Shown piece by piece: positions 27,422-36,524 of a stretch of 64,000 nt of DNA; positions within the stretch are counted from its first letter, which is position 1; each line of letters starts with the position of its first letter. Origin of the DNA: UBA6136 sp964386975 (lineage in GTDB: Bacteria; Pseudomonadota; Gammaproteobacteria; Methylococcales; Methylococcaceae); assembly GCA_964386975.1 (NCBI GenBank), contig CAYLUS010000001.1, positions 62,001-126,000 of the forward strand. The letters are read 5' to 3'. Position numbers and translations under genes: made by a program. The notes below the pieces were generated by a model. The model ran no database searches and was not told the DNA's origin. It worked only from the letters and a program-made list of their open reading frames with translations.

Positions 27422-27847
27422 TCAGCTCAGCCGCTTGTGCATCTCCAACACATTGCCCTGATCGGTTCTTGAGTAGCTGACGCTGTCCATCAGGGTTCGA
27501 ATCATGAAAATCCCGCGCCCACGCTCGCTCAGGGGGTCCAATTCTGGCTCCGGCACCTGGTCAAGATCAAAACCTTGCCCATGATCAAAGACCTGAATAC
27601 ACAGGTCATCGTGTTCAATGAAGATGCACACGCGCACCGTCTGATCGCAATTTGCCGAGGAATGCTCGATTGCATTGACCATGGCCTCGGTCAAGACCAC
27701 ATTGAGATGGTACGCCAGGGCATCACGATCGCCGTCATAATGGTCCAGAGCCCGCGCAACTTCCTCGGCAATATTGCCGATCAAGCTCAGATATCGCTTC
27801 TTGTTGGGGACCACGATATCGAGATGTATGTCATCACCTTGCTGCAT
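27422..27847 (-). CDS. RsbW-like anti-sigma factor kinase (HATPase_c_2)
   Basis: 141-aa GHKL-type ATPase domain of the RsbW/SpoIIAB class. ATP-binding boxes are complete: N box LTEAMVNAIEHS (about residues 52-63), G1 box DHGQGFD (about 92-98) and G2 box RGRGIFMIRTLMD (about 111-123). Such proteins bind sigma factors or other targets and phosphorylate a partner STAS protein, as in partner switching. The STAS gene ends only three bases upstream, so the two form a pair. No sigma factor, PP2C phosphatase or response regulator lies in the window, so the target is unknown. Confidence 0.88.
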   Translation of the reverse strand: MQQGDDIHLDIVVPNKKRYLSLIGNIAEEVARALDHYDGDRDALAYHLNVVLTEAMVNAIEHSSANCDQTVRVCIFIEHDDLCIQVFDHGQGFDLDQVPEPELDPLSERGRGIFMIRTLMDSVSYSRTDQGNVLEMHKRLS

Positions 27848-27850
27848 GCA

Positions 27851-28198
27851 TCACCCGTGCGTGTCCAACTTTGCCAATGCCTCCTCGACTGTGGCAGCGA
27901 TCGTAAACACCCGATGCAATCGGGTCAGCTCAAACATCGACTGGACCCGTGGCTTCAGCCCTGAGAGGATGAATGCACTGGATCGAAGGTTAGCGCTTTT
28001 ATATCCCGACAAGAGCGCGCCAAGTCCCGAGCTGTCAATGAAATTGACCGCGGAGAGATCCACCACCAGCTGCTGCCCCCCCTTTTCCAGGAGGGAGAGA
28101 ATGATTTCCCGAACCTCCCCGGAATTGGCGGCATCAAGCCGCTCTTCCTTGAGGGTCAGCAGCGTCTTGCCCTCGCGGGTTTCGGTTTCAATCTGCAT
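27851..28198 (-). CDS. STAS-domain anti-sigma factor antagonist
   Basis: 115-aa single STAS domain of the SpoIIAA/RsbV type. The phosphorylation loop VNFIDSSGLGALLSGYKS carries the expected Ser (about residue 58). It probably frees the target of the neighbouring RsbW-like kinase when unphosphorylated. The pair is on one transcript, three bases apart, downstream of a CorC/HlyC-type gene (21-base gap). In gammaproteobacteria such pairs act in biofilm, stress or secretion control; which applies here is unknown. Confidence 0.88.
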   Translation of the reverse strand: MQIETETREGKTLLTLKEERLDAANSGEVREIILSLLEKGGQQLVVDLSAVNFIDSSGLGALLSGYKSANLRSSAFILSGLKPRVQSMFELTRLHRVFTIAATVEEALAKLDTHG

Positions 28199-28219
28199 AT
28201 GTGCGTTCCAGAAAAGGCT

Positions 28220-29527
28220 TCAGGCGGACTTGTCAACCGGATCCACATCTTCGCAGACCAGGATCTTATCGACCCGATTCCGATCCATATCCACGACCTC
28301 AAACCGGAGATGGCTCCAGACAAATTGATCGGCCGCCTTGGGCACATCACCCAACTGCTGCATGACGAAGCCCCCCAGCGTATGGAAATCCCCGTCGGTG
28401 TTAACCGGGGCATCCTCGAGCCCGAAGATTTGCCGGAATTTTTCAATGCTGAGGGTGCCATCCAGGAGCCAGCTGCCATCGCTACGCTGGACAGCTTCCG
28501 GCCCCTCATCCTCTGCCTCGTCCGAGGGAATCTCGCCGACAATAGCCTCCATCACATCCTTGAGCGTCACAAGACCTGCGACCTCCCCATATTCGTCCAC
28601 CACCATCGCCAGAGAAATCTTGGACCTTCTGAACTCTTCCAAAAGATGCACCGGCGAGAGCGATTTCGGAATATAGGTGGCCGGTCGCAAGGCCGAATTC
28701 AATTTAAGATCCTCACCGGCCAGCGCCCGGCGCATCAGATCCTTGGCCGTAATCACCCCGATCACATTATCAAGCCCGTTACGGCAGACCGGGATTACTG
28801 AGTGTGGCGTCTCGATCAGTCGCTTGCGCGTCTCTTCCTTGGCGCTGGCAATATCCAGTGAATAGATGTCCATGCGAGGGGTCATGATGGCACCCACCTT
28901 GAGGGCATCAAGGCGCATGACGTTGGAGACCATGGCCTTTTCACCCTTGTGGAATACACCTGCCTCAGTTCCCTGGTCAATCATCAACCGGATTTCTTTC
29001 TCTGTGATCAGAGGCTCCTCCGACTTCTTGGCCCGAAGAACCCAAAGAAACAGATCCGTCGACCAACTCAGGAGCTTAACCAGCGGAAACGCCACGACCG
29101 AGAGGGCACGCATTGGCCGCGCCATGGTCAGGGCAATCTTCTCGGGTTTGAGCAAGGCCAGGCGCTTGGGAACCAACTCCCCAATCACCAGGGAAAAATA
29201 GGTAATGCCGACCACCACAGCGGCCAGGGCAATACCCTCACTGTAGGTCGCAAGCAGCGGGTACGTATCAAGGCGCTGTCGCAGCGACTCGGCCAGCGCA
29301 GCCTGGCCGTAGGCGCCACTCATGATTCCAATCAGCGTGATGCCGACCTGAACCGTGGAAAGGAAATGACTGGGACTGTTAGCGAGCTCCAGCGCCGTTT
29401 TGGCACTGGGCACCCCCTCATCGAGGGCCTGTTGAAGTCGAATCTTGCGGGCAGAAAGCAGCGCAATCTCGGACATCGCAAAGAGGCCATTCAAAATGAA
29501 AAGGCCCAGCAATATGAGAAGATCCAT
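28220..29527 (-). CDS. CorC/HlyC-family membrane protein (CNNM + CBS pair)
   Basis: 435-aa inner-membrane protein. The N-terminal CNNM/DUF21 domain (residues 1-190) has several membrane segments (MDLLILLGLFILNGLFAMSEIALLSARK opening), followed by a CBS pair (about 205-330, VGAIMTPRMDIYSLD and VDEYGEVAGLVTLKDVMEAIVGEI) and a C-terminal CorC/HlyC domain. Relatives act in magnesium or cobalt efflux; the old hemolysin label is not well supported. Downstream lie the STAS and HATPase genes on the same strand. Confidence 0.9.
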   Translation of the reverse strand: MDLLILLGLFILNGLFAMSEIALLSARKIRLQQALDEGVPSAKTALELANSPSHFLSTVQVGITLIGIMSGAYGQAALAESLRQRLDTYPLLATYSEGIALAAVVVGITYFSLVIGELVPKRLALLKPEKIALTMARPMRALSVVAFPLVKLLSWSTDLFLWVLRAKKSEEPLITEKEIRLMIDQGTEAGVFHKGEKAMVSNVMRLDALKVGAIMTPRMDIYSLDIASAKEETRKRLIETPHSVIPVCRNGLDNVIGVITAKDLMRRALAGEDLKLNSALRPATYIPKSLSPVHLLEEFRRSKISLAMVVDEYGEVAGLVTLKDVMEAIVGEIPSDEAEDEGPEAVQRSDGSWLLDGTLSIEKFRQIFGLEDAPVNTDGDFHTLGGFVMQQLGDVPKAADQFVWSHLRFEVVDMDRNRVDKILVCEDVDPVDKSA

Positions 29528-29661
29528 TCAGTGAGGACGTTGTTAGCCAGCAGCTAGGTTATAGGATCACTCTCTGGGATGCAAAAAGCATTCGAGTCCT
29601 CCTTTGGCACGTCGCTGAAGGCACACGGTCGAGCGGGCCCGGCCATCTGGCCCATCAGGCC

Positions 29662-30978
29662 CTAAAGGCGGCCGTCGACCTCATCCGGGGCAAATAGATA
29701 TTTGACATCAAAGACCACAGCCCCGGCGGCGCCAAAACTGCGCACGCGTTCAATGCCCCAGCTGCGGTAACTGTCATGCGAGACCGCCATCACCACGGCG
29801 CTGTAAGCGCCCGACGCCGGCGCCTCGATCAGCTCCACCCCATATTCATGACGCGCTTCAGCGGGGCTGGCCCATGGGTCATGGATCTCGACCAGAGCCC
29901 CATACTCCTCCAGGGCCCGAACGATATCAATGACGCGGGTATTTCGAAGATCCGGGCAATTTTCCTTGAAGGTGAAGCCCAGAATCAGAATCCGGGAGGG
30001 ATTGAGGGCAAGTCCGCGCCGGCTCATCAACTTGACGATCTCAGCTGCCACATAGGCGCCCATCCCGTCGTTGATCCGTCTGCCGGCCAGGATCATCTCG
30101 GGATGAATTCCGATCTCCTGCGCCTTGTGGGTCAGGTAATAGGGATCAACGCCGATGCAATGACCGCCCACCAAACCGGGCTGAAAGGGCAGGAAATTCC
30201 ATTTGGTGCCGGCTGCCCGGAGAACATCCTGGGTATCGATACCCAGACGCTTGAAGACCATCGCCAGCTCGTTTATCAGGGCAATATTGACGTCACGCTG
30301 GGTGTTTTCAATGACCTTGGCTGCCTCGGCCACGCGGATACTGGGCGCCAGATGCGTGCCCGCAGTGATGATGGATCCGTACAATCGGTCGACAAACCCA
30401 GCCGCTTCGGGGGTCGATCCCGAGGTGACCTTCTTGATGTTCGCCAAGCGGTGCCGTTTGTCTCCAGGATTGATGCGTTCGGGGCTGTAACCACAAAAGA
30501 AATGGCCTTCGGCAAAGCGCTCGCCTATTTTTTCCGTTGACGCATAACGAAGACCTGAAAGGGCCTCAAGGATCGGGACGCAGTATTCCTCCGTCGCTCC
30601 AGGATAAACGGTCGACTCGTAAATGACGGTATCACCGCTCTTGAGGACCCGTCCGATCGTCTCGGAGGCCTTCCTTAATGGCGTCAGATCGGGCCGCTTG
30701 TAGCGATCGATTGGTGTTGGCACCGTGACAATAAAGACATCGCAGGCAGAAAGGGCCTCAGGATCATCGGTAAAGGTGAGCTGATCGGCCTGATCAAACT
30801 CCTCCGGCTGGCTCTCAAGGGTTGCGTCATGGCCCTTGCACAACGCCTGGATGCGCTCACGGCGCACATCAAAGCCAATGGTGGGATAATGGCGACCAAA
30901 CGCAAGCGCCAGTGGCAAACCGACATAGCCAAGACCAATAATCGCAAGCCGGGGCGATGCAGATCCGAAATCGTTCAT
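29662..30978 (-). CDS. tviB: UDP-N-acetylhexosamine 6-dehydrogenase (TviB/WbpO type)
   Basis: 438-aa NAD-dependent dehydrogenase oxidising UDP-GlcNAc or UDP-GalNAc to the uronic acid, a precursor of Vi-type or O6-type glycans. It tracks Salmonella TviB closely: LAIIGLGYVGLPLALAFG, TVPTPIDRYKRPDLTPL, YESTVYPGATEE, ERINPGDKRHRL, KVIENTQRDVNIALINELA, and the catalytic-Cys motif GLVGGHCIGVDPYYL (Cys274), then ILGFTFKENCPDLRNT. It is divergent from the O-antigen ligase gene. GlcNAc or GalNAc preference cannot be read from sequence. The TviC-type C4 epimerase is not in the window. Confidence 0.9.
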   Translation of the reverse strand: MNDFGSASPRLAIIGLGYVGLPLALAFGRHYPTIGFDVRRERIQALCKGHDATLESQPEEFDQADQLTFTDDPEALSACDVFIVTVPTPIDRYKRPDLTPLRKASETIGRVLKSGDTVIYESTVYPGATEEYCVPILEALSGLRYASTEKIGERFAEGHFFCGYSPERINPGDKRHRLANIKKVTSGSTPEAAGFVDRLYGSIITAGTHLAPSIRVAEAAKVIENTQRDVNIALINELAMVFKRLGIDTQDVLRAAGTKWNFLPFQPGLVGGHCIGVDPYYLTHKAQEIGIHPEMILAGRRINDGMGAYVAAEIVKLMSRRGLALNPSRILILGFTFKENCPDLRNTRVIDIVRALEEYGALVEIHDPWASPAEARHEYGVELIEAPASGAYSAVVMAVSHDSYRSWGIERVRSFGAAGAVVFDVKYLFAPDEVDGRL

Positions 30979-31093
30979 CTTTATTCCTGAATAATCCTCA
31001 AGGCGGCGGCTTGGCCTCTCATCCCCACACGTCGAACGCGGCCCGCATGGACAGTACGCCGTCTCCCGATACCAGCCCCAAGGTTACCAGAAG

Positions 31094-32449
31094 TTGACAG
31101 CGTCCCCCTCTGCGCAACCGCTTTCCCATCCGAAAGCCCATCGCATTCGTCATTTTCTGCAACCCGCGGTCATTGCAAGCTATGGCTTCATGGCCCTTTT
31201 GTTTCCGCCGGGATTTGCGCTCCTGGTGGCCATCTCGCTGCTGGCCTGTCCCTCGATCTGGGTCGCGGAACTGCGCTCGCCCCGCAAAGGAGTCGCCACG
31301 CTCTGCCTTAGCGCCCTCATGCTGATCCTGCTGCAAACCCTCGGTCTTGACGTCCCCGCCTTCGAAACACCCCGGATGCGCTGGGAGGATTTCTTCAAAT
31401 GGCTGTTGCTGTTGCTTGGATTTTTCCCGCTGGCCCGGTGGATGGGTGGCTCCCCGGAGCGCATTGGCCTCCTGCTCGGTTCCGCGCTGGCAGGATTAAT
31501 CACTGGCCTCCTGATCGCCGGCAACCTCGGCAAGATCCTCGCCTTCCGGCACACCCTTCAGACGGGCTTCCAGCTTCTGGCTTCAGTCGCAGGGTTCGCC
31601 TCCGGAATGGCGATTTTGGGCCTCATCCAGTTTGCTCCGCGCCTATTCAGACAGGCCCAACCCTTAAAAGGCCGCCTGATACGGGGCGTGACCTTAGGTC
31701 TTGCGATGTACCTGTCGCTTTACATCCTGGTGGCCTCGGAGTCGAGGGGGACGTACCTGGGATTAGTTCTGGTACTGCCCTACGCTCTCTGGCAGCTCCA
31801 TCGATCCAACCACCAGCTGGCGCCTCAAGCCCGGCGCCGCATGGGTTTTCTGCTTGCCGGAACCCTGATCCTCATGGGGCTTGGCGCCTATGCCAATCAA
31901 GCAGCCTTTCGACATCGGCTTGAACCCGACCTTCGGACCCTTTCGGCGCTGATGCAGGGGCAATATCATGACCTGACGCAGGTCAATCAGACGGAGTCTT
32001 CCCTGGCCTACCGATTCCAGGCCCAAATAGCTGGCTTTCAGGCTTGGCGGGAGCGACCCTGGCTGGGCTGGGGTCCCATTTCCAGTAAGGCGCTGATCCT
32101 GAATACCGGCGATCCATCGCTTCGCCTCAGCCATTCCAGCGGAAAATGGTTATCCCATTTTCACAGCGGCTACACGGAACTGCTCGTGCGATTCGGTCTC
32201 ACCGGGCTGCTTTTGCCCCTTGGCGCCGCACTCTGGCTGAAGCGCCGGGGCCCACAACTGCAGGCGAAGGCGCCCGAGGACTTTCGGATTTTCGCCACCA
32301 GCGGCGTGCTTCTGCTCCTGATCTGGGGAATCAGCGGCGTTTTTTCCTCGGATGATGCCCGTGCCTGCATCACCATTGTGTTCGCGGTCAATCTCTCATT
32401 GATGATTGGCGAAAAAGACACGACCACCCGGATGGCATCATCTCAATGA
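31094..32449 (+). CDS. waaL: O-antigen ligase-family membrane protein
   Basis: 451-aa polytopic inner-membrane protein of the Wzy/WaaL superfamily, which polymerises or transfers undecaprenol-linked glycans. About ten or more hydrophobic segments are seen. The family signature is in the large periplasmic loop and the following helix: PWLGWGPISSKAL then SHFHSGYTELLVRFGLTGLLLPLGAALWL, with the conserved His. The first available start is TTG 31094, with AAGG ten bases upstream; ATG 31190 would remove part of the first helix. Ligase versus polymerase (Wzy) cannot be settled from sequence; only one such gene is in the locus. The end overlaps the flippase start by four bases. Confidence 0.82.
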   Translation: MTASPSAQPLSHPKAHRIRHFLQPAVIASYGFMALLFPPGFALLVAISLLACPSIWVAELRSPRKGVATLCLSALMLILLQTLGLDVPAFETPRMRWEDFFKWLLLLLGFFPLARWMGGSPERIGLLLGSALAGLITGLLIAGNLGKILAFRHTLQTGFQLLASVAGFASGMAILGLIQFAPRLFRQAQPLKGRLIRGVTLGLAMYLSLYILVASESRGTYLGLVLVLPYALWQLHRSNHQLAPQARRRMGFLLAGTLILMGLGAYANQAAFRHRLEPDLRTLSALMQGQYHDLTQVNQTESSLAYRFQAQIAGFQAWRERPWLGWGPISSKALILNTGDPSLRLSHSSGKWLSHFHSGYTELLVRFGLTGLLLPLGAALWLKRRGPQLQAKAPEDFRIFATSGVLLLLIWGISGVFSSDDARACITIVFAVNLSLMIGEKDTTTRMASSQ

Positions 32450-33981
32450 TCACCAAGGCCTCCAAATCAAGGCGTCAGACCTACATGGATGCCATTCTCT
32501 CCTCGGTGGTCTGGACCCTTTTGGACCGGGGCACCTCGCTGCTCAAGCATGTCTTCATTGCCTCCGCCTTGGGCCTCGGAGTCGAACTGGATGTGTTTTA
32601 CATGGCGGTTGGACTCATCAGTGTCTTCGTCTTCAGCTGGTCACGGATCGCCGATGTCATTGCCGTGCCTCGACTCATTGAATTGATTCGTGAGGGCGAT
32701 GAGGAGAAGACGCTTCGTTTTACCGGTGACCTCTTCAGTCTCAGCGTCGGATTTTCGGTGCTGCTGGCCATCCTGATGACCTTGGGCTGGCCGCTGTGCG
32801 TTCAACTGGCCTGGGGCTTTGATGCGCAGCGCAAGGAACTGCTCGAACAGACGATCTACCTTGCTGAACCGCTGTTGCTGCTGTCCATTCCTCTGAGAAT
32901 GCTGTACTCGTTCGCAAAGGCTTACCGGCGTTTCTCGATCAGCTACCGCAATGAATTTCTGATTTCGGTGGTCATGCTGGCTTGCATTGCGGCCTACCCC
33001 CATGCGCCTGGCGTCATGATCGGATCATTCAGCCTTGGCATGACCCTCGCGTTCATCCTGGCCATCAGCACCCTGGGCCGGGAGGTCCGACTGCTGGGCT
33101 GCCCCTGGTCATACAACGTGAGGCAACTCCTTCCTCTGGTGCCCGCTCTGGGGCTCGTCTACGCAACCCAGTACCTCTATTCCATGGTTGACCGTCAGCT
33201 GGTTTCCTTTCTACCTGAAGGGCTTGTTGGGGCCATTGCCTACGGCTGGACCATCATCAATTTTGTACCGGCGCTACTGAGACTGGATGGCCCCTTCATC
33301 ACGATTTATTCGGAAGCTGCCAAGGATCCTGAAAAAAAGGCCCACAAGTTGAATCAACTGATCTCCGGTGCCATTGCCATGGGTTCAGTCATCAGCATTC
33401 TGTGTTTCGGGTTTGCCGAGGATTTTGTCGGGCTGTTTCTGGAGCGCGGGGCATTCACACGCGAGGATACCCTCAGGGTTGCTGGATGTACGAGCTTCTT
33501 CGCCTTCTCGATTCTCCCCATCGTCCTGATTGGCCCCATCGGCAATGTCTTCCAGGTGGAAAACCGGCTGCTGCTCATCACCAAGCGGGTGCTGTTCGGC
33601 CTGTTTCTGAATGTGATCTTTGGCGTCATCTTCCTGTTTGGCCTGAACCTCGGCGCCGAGGGGGTTGCCCTGGCCACCTCGATCAGCCAGTGGGGCATGC
33701 TGTTAAGCTCGCTTTGGTCGGTTTCCCGCCTCGGCATTCCGGTCGCCTTCAAGCGTCATACCCGCTGGCTGCTGCGAAGCCATATCGGCGGCTTCCTCGC
33801 CCTGTGGCTGGTTGAACCCCTGAAAAGCCTGGATTCGTCCTATTGGATGCTGTTTCCAGAATCCTTGAGCTTTCTTTTACTCGCCAGCCTTCCTATTTTG
33901 ATCGGCCGCGGCGAGGAGAGCCGATTTGCCCGGGCGCTGGCACGCCAGTCCTTTCAACGCTTCCTACCCGGCCGCTCATGA
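32446..33981 (+). CDS. MurJ/MviN-like lipid-linked glycan flippase
   Basis: 511-aa polytopic protein of the MOP superfamily, nearest to MurJ/MviN by pattern: VFYMAVGLISVFVFSWSRIADVIAVPRL near the N-terminus, QYLYSMVDRQLVSFLPEGLVGAIAYGWTIINFVPAL in the middle and FVGLFLERGAFTREDT in the second half. About 13 hydrophobic segments fit. Inside a glycan operon, coupled by ATGA overlaps to the ligase gene and a glycosyltransferase, it more likely flips an undecaprenol-linked oligosaccharide (Wzx role) than lipid II. That role is inferred from context. Confidence 0.8.
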   Translation: MITKASKSRRQTYMDAILSSVVWTLLDRGTSLLKHVFIASALGLGVELDVFYMAVGLISVFVFSWSRIADVIAVPRLIELIREGDEEKTLRFTGDLFSLSVGFSVLLAILMTLGWPLCVQLAWGFDAQRKELLEQTIYLAEPLLLLSIPLRMLYSFAKAYRRFSISYRNEFLISVVMLACIAAYPHAPGVMIGSFSLGMTLAFILAISTLGREVRLLGCPWSYNVRQLLPLVPALGLVYATQYLYSMVDRQLVSFLPEGLVGAIAYGWTIINFVPALLRLDGPFITIYSEAAKDPEKKAHKLNQLISGAIAMGSVISILCFGFAEDFVGLFLERGAFTREDTLRVAGCTSFFAFSILPIVLIGPIGNVFQVENRLLLITKRVLFGLFLNVIFGVIFLFGLNLGAEGVALATSISQWGMLLSSLWSVSRLGIPVAFKRHTRWLLRSHIGGFLALWLVEPLKSLDSSYWMLFPESLSFLLLASLPILIGRGEESRFARALARQSFQRFLPGRS

Positions 33982-34907
33982 CCCAGCCCGTCATTACCGT
34001 CATCACACCCACCTACAACCGAGCACCCCTGCTGCCCAGGGTATGGGACTCCCTCAAGCGGCAGACCGAGGCGCGCTTCGAGTGGATCATTGTCGACGAT
34101 GGCTCCACGGATGCGACCCGATCGCTGGTGGCGTCTTTTGACGATCCGAGGATCCTCTATGTCCATCAACCGAATCGCGGGCAGAATGCGGCGCGGCAGC
34201 ATGGCGAAACGTTCATGCGCAGTGATTACGCGGTGTTTCTGGACAGTGATGATGAGCTCTTTGATGGGGAAACCCTGCGGATGATGCTCGACGTCATTCG
34301 TGAAACCCCTGAGGATATTGGCGTGGCGGCTTTTCAGGTGGTGACCCCCAATGGCGGAGCCGGCGCGTCGGATTTTGCCGAAGACCGCATGGTCCTGGGT
34401 TATGAGGATCTGGTCTGTGAATGCAAGGCCAGAGGCGAAGCCTTCAGGATCTTCAAGAAAAAAGCGCTGCTTTTTCATCCTTGGTGGGTAGAAGGGCCGG
34501 GTCTCCTTAACATTCGCTACTATGGCATTGCCACTCGCTTTAACTACCTTTACGTCGCCCGTCCCGCGCTGATCTATCACACCAATCATGGCGACAACCT
34601 GACCGGACCCGGCGCCTATATCCGGAGATCCGGTGCCATGACCGAAGGTTTGAAGCTGCTGATCCGAGACCATGGCGACTGCATGCGGAAAGCCTGTCAC
34701 CCGATTCTGGGTGCAAAGCTGTATGACGCAGCCATGAATTCGGCCATGGCCGGCAGGTCGCTGGATGCGGCCCGTTTTGCAATTCGCTCAATGCGCGAAA
34801 AAGGTCCCATTGCCAACAACAGCCGCCTGCTGCTGATCCTGCTGCTGCCGCTTGCCCTTCGACACCGGTTGTTTATCTGGCGTTCTCATCGGAGCGGCAT
34901 TCGATGA
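33978..34907 (+). CDS. Family 2 glycosyltransferase (first paralogue)
   Basis: 309-aa GT-A enzyme. The N-terminus VITVITPTYNRAPLLPRVWDSL and FEWIIVDDGSTDATRSLV are standard GT2 features, with the metal-binding DSDD at residues 89-92 (AVFLDSDDELF). The C-terminal half contains IYHTNHGDNLTG, shared with the second paralogue at 36521. The start is ATG 33978, overlapping the flippase stop (ATGA); the frame runs 45 codons further upstream but that part is antisense to family homology. No membrane segment apart from a weakly hydrophobic C-terminus. Donor and acceptor sugars are unknown. Confidence 0.88.
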   Translation: MTQPVITVITPTYNRAPLLPRVWDSLKRQTEARFEWIIVDDGSTDATRSLVASFDDPRILYVHQPNRGQNAARQHGETFMRSDYAVFLDSDDELFDGETLRMMLDVIRETPEDIGVAAFQVVTPNGGAGASDFAEDRMVLGYEDLVCECKARGEAFRIFKKKALLFHPWWVEGPGLLNIRYYGIATRFNYLYVARPALIYHTNHGDNLTGPGAYIRRSGAMTEGLKLLIRDHGDCMRKACHPILGAKLYDAAMNSAMAGRSLDAARFAIRSMREKGPIANNSRLLLILLLPLALRHRLFIWRSHRSGIR

Positions 34908-35848
34908 ACCGAGAACCCAACAGTGCCACCCCTGAAATGAACCCGAGCAACAACTCGCCTGCCCGCATGATTCCAAGACCCAACTTCTTCATTGTGGGCG
35001 CACCCAAATGTGGCACCAGCTCTCTTGCGCATTGGCTGGGCAGCCATCGCCAGATCTTCTTTGCACCCGGCAAGGAGCCGCATTTCTTCAACACCGACGA
35101 GCATCGGAGCTACACGGTACTGAAGGACTATGAGGCGCTCTTCCAGCCTGCTGGGCCTGAACATCGGGCGCTGGGTGAGGCCTCCACCTGGTATTTGTAT
35201 TCAAAAACGGCCATTGCCAACATCGAGGCGTACAACCCGAAGGCACGCTATATCGTCTGCCTCAGAAATCCGATCGAAATGGCCCCCTCCCTGCATGAGC
35301 AGAAGGTATTTCTGGGATATGAAAACGAACCCCGTTTTGCAAAAGCCTGGGCCCTGAACGCGGAGCGGGCCAGAGGCCGGGCAAAGAGCATCTGGTGCAA
35401 GAATCCGCGGCATCTGGACTATGGTAGTGCCTGCAAAATCGGCGAGCAGCTGGCGGCGCTGCTCCGCATCGTGCCACGCGAGCGGGTCATGACACTCCTG
35501 CTCGAGGACATGAAGCAGGATCCGGGCAAAGCGTATCGGGACACGCTTGCATTTCTTGGGCTCGAGGACGATGGTAAGACCGATTTTGATGTCATCAATC
35601 CTGCCAAAGAGAGAAAATCCAAGCTGGTTCATTACTCCATGCAGTCGCTGATCCGCCTGAAAGAACTGCTCGGACTCCGAAAAAGCTTAGGAATACTGAC
35701 GGGCTTCGACCGTTGGAATGTGAAATTCCGTGACCGCGCACCCATCGATCCAGAGCTCCGACGCACGCTCCAGGCGCATTTCAGGGAAGATATCCAGACG
35801 CTCTCAGCGCTTCTGGATCGCGATCTCTCACACTGGCTTACGCCTTGA
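34904..35848 (+). CDS. PAPS-dependent sulfotransferase
   Basis: 314-aa sulfotransferase moving sulfate from PAPS to an acceptor, here probably a sugar of the surface glycan. The 5'-phosphosulfate loop PKCGTSSL is at residues 34-41 and the 3'-phosphate site RNPIEMAPSLHEQ at 121-133. FFAPGKEPHFFN and GEASTWYLYS are typical of the heparan/NodH-like branch. There is no signal peptide, so it acts in the cytoplasm before export. It overlaps the first GT2 gene by four bases and is followed 46 bases later by an APS kinase that makes its donor. Confidence 0.9.
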   Translation: MNREPNSATPEMNPSNNSPARMIPRPNFFIVGAPKCGTSSLAHWLGSHRQIFFAPGKEPHFFNTDEHRSYTVLKDYEALFQPAGPEHRALGEASTWYLYSKTAIANIEAYNPKARYIVCLRNPIEMAPSLHEQKVFLGYENEPRFAKAWALNAERARGRAKSIWCKNPRHLDYGSACKIGEQLAALLRIVPRERVMTLLLEDMKQDPGKAYRDTLAFLGLEDDGKTDFDVINPAKERKSKLVHYSMQSLIRLKELLGLRKSLGILTGFDRWNVKFRDRAPIDPELRRTLQAHFREDIQTLSALLDRDLSHWLTP

Positions 35849-35894
35849 TGATGCTTAACACTCATTCGCCTTGCATGACATACCGACGTAGCTG

Positions 35895-36524
35895 ATGTCC
35901 TCGACCAATCCCAACATCATTCCCCATGTTCCCTTGATCAGCCGCGAGGACCGTGAGGCCCGCCAAGGCCACCGGGCCGCCGTTCTCTGGTTCACCGGCT
36001 ACTCAGGTGCTGGGAAATCCACCTTGGCGCACGCTCTGGATGCGGCCATCCATGCAGAGGGCATTCATTCCTATGTCCTTGATGGTGATAATGTGCGGCA
36101 CGGCCTGTGTTCTGACCTCGGATTCAGCCTGGAACACCGCTCCGAGAACATCCGCCGCATCGGGGAAACCGCGAAACTCTTCATGGACGCCGGCCTGATC
36201 GTCCTGACCGCGTTCATTTCGCCACTTCGGGCCGACCGGGACCGGGTCAGATCGCTGTTTAGGCCGGGAGACTTTCTGGAAATCTACTGCGAGGCCAGCC
36301 TTGAGGTCTGCGAGGAGCGCGATGTCAAAGGTCTCTATGACCGGGCACGAAAAGGACTGATCAAGGACTTTACCGGGATCTCCTCACCCTACGAGCCGCC
36401 ACTGCATCCGGATTTGGTGATCAAGACCGGCGAGCGCGACCTCGGCGCATGCGTCAAGGAAACGCTTGATTTTCTGGTGATGCGCCAGATCCTTGGACCG
36501 GTGAACGACCCCAAGGCCCGATGA
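35895..36524 (+). CDS. cysC: Adenylylsulfate kinase (APS kinase)
   Basis: 209-aa kinase making PAPS from APS. P-loop GYSGAGKST is at residues 35-43 and the APS-binding DGDNVRHGL at 63-71; FISPLRADRDRVRSLF and CEERDVKGLYDRARKGLIKDFTGISSPYEPP are further family landmarks. Length is normal. The local position between a sulfotransferase and a glycosyltransferase, away from any cysD/cysN/cysH gene in the window, suggests dedicated PAPS supply for sulfation rather than cysteine synthesis. No ATP sulfurylase is nearby, so APS must come from elsewhere. It overlaps the next gene as ATGA. Confidence 0.94.
   Translation: MSSTNPNIIPHVPLISREDREARQGHRAAVLWFTGYSGAGKSTLAHALDAAIHAEGIHSYVLDGDNVRHGLCSDLGFSLEHRSENIRRIGETAKLFMDAGLIVLTAFISPLRADRDRVRSLFRPGDFLEIYCEASLEVCEERDVKGLYDRARKGLIKDFTGISSPYEPPLHPDLVIKTGERDLGACVKETLDFLVMRQILGPVNDPKAR

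Noticed and set aside
31094..31099. TTGACA as a -35 box inside the O-antigen ligase start
   Set aside because: No -10-like sequence 16-18 bases downstream; it is simply the TTG start plus next codon.
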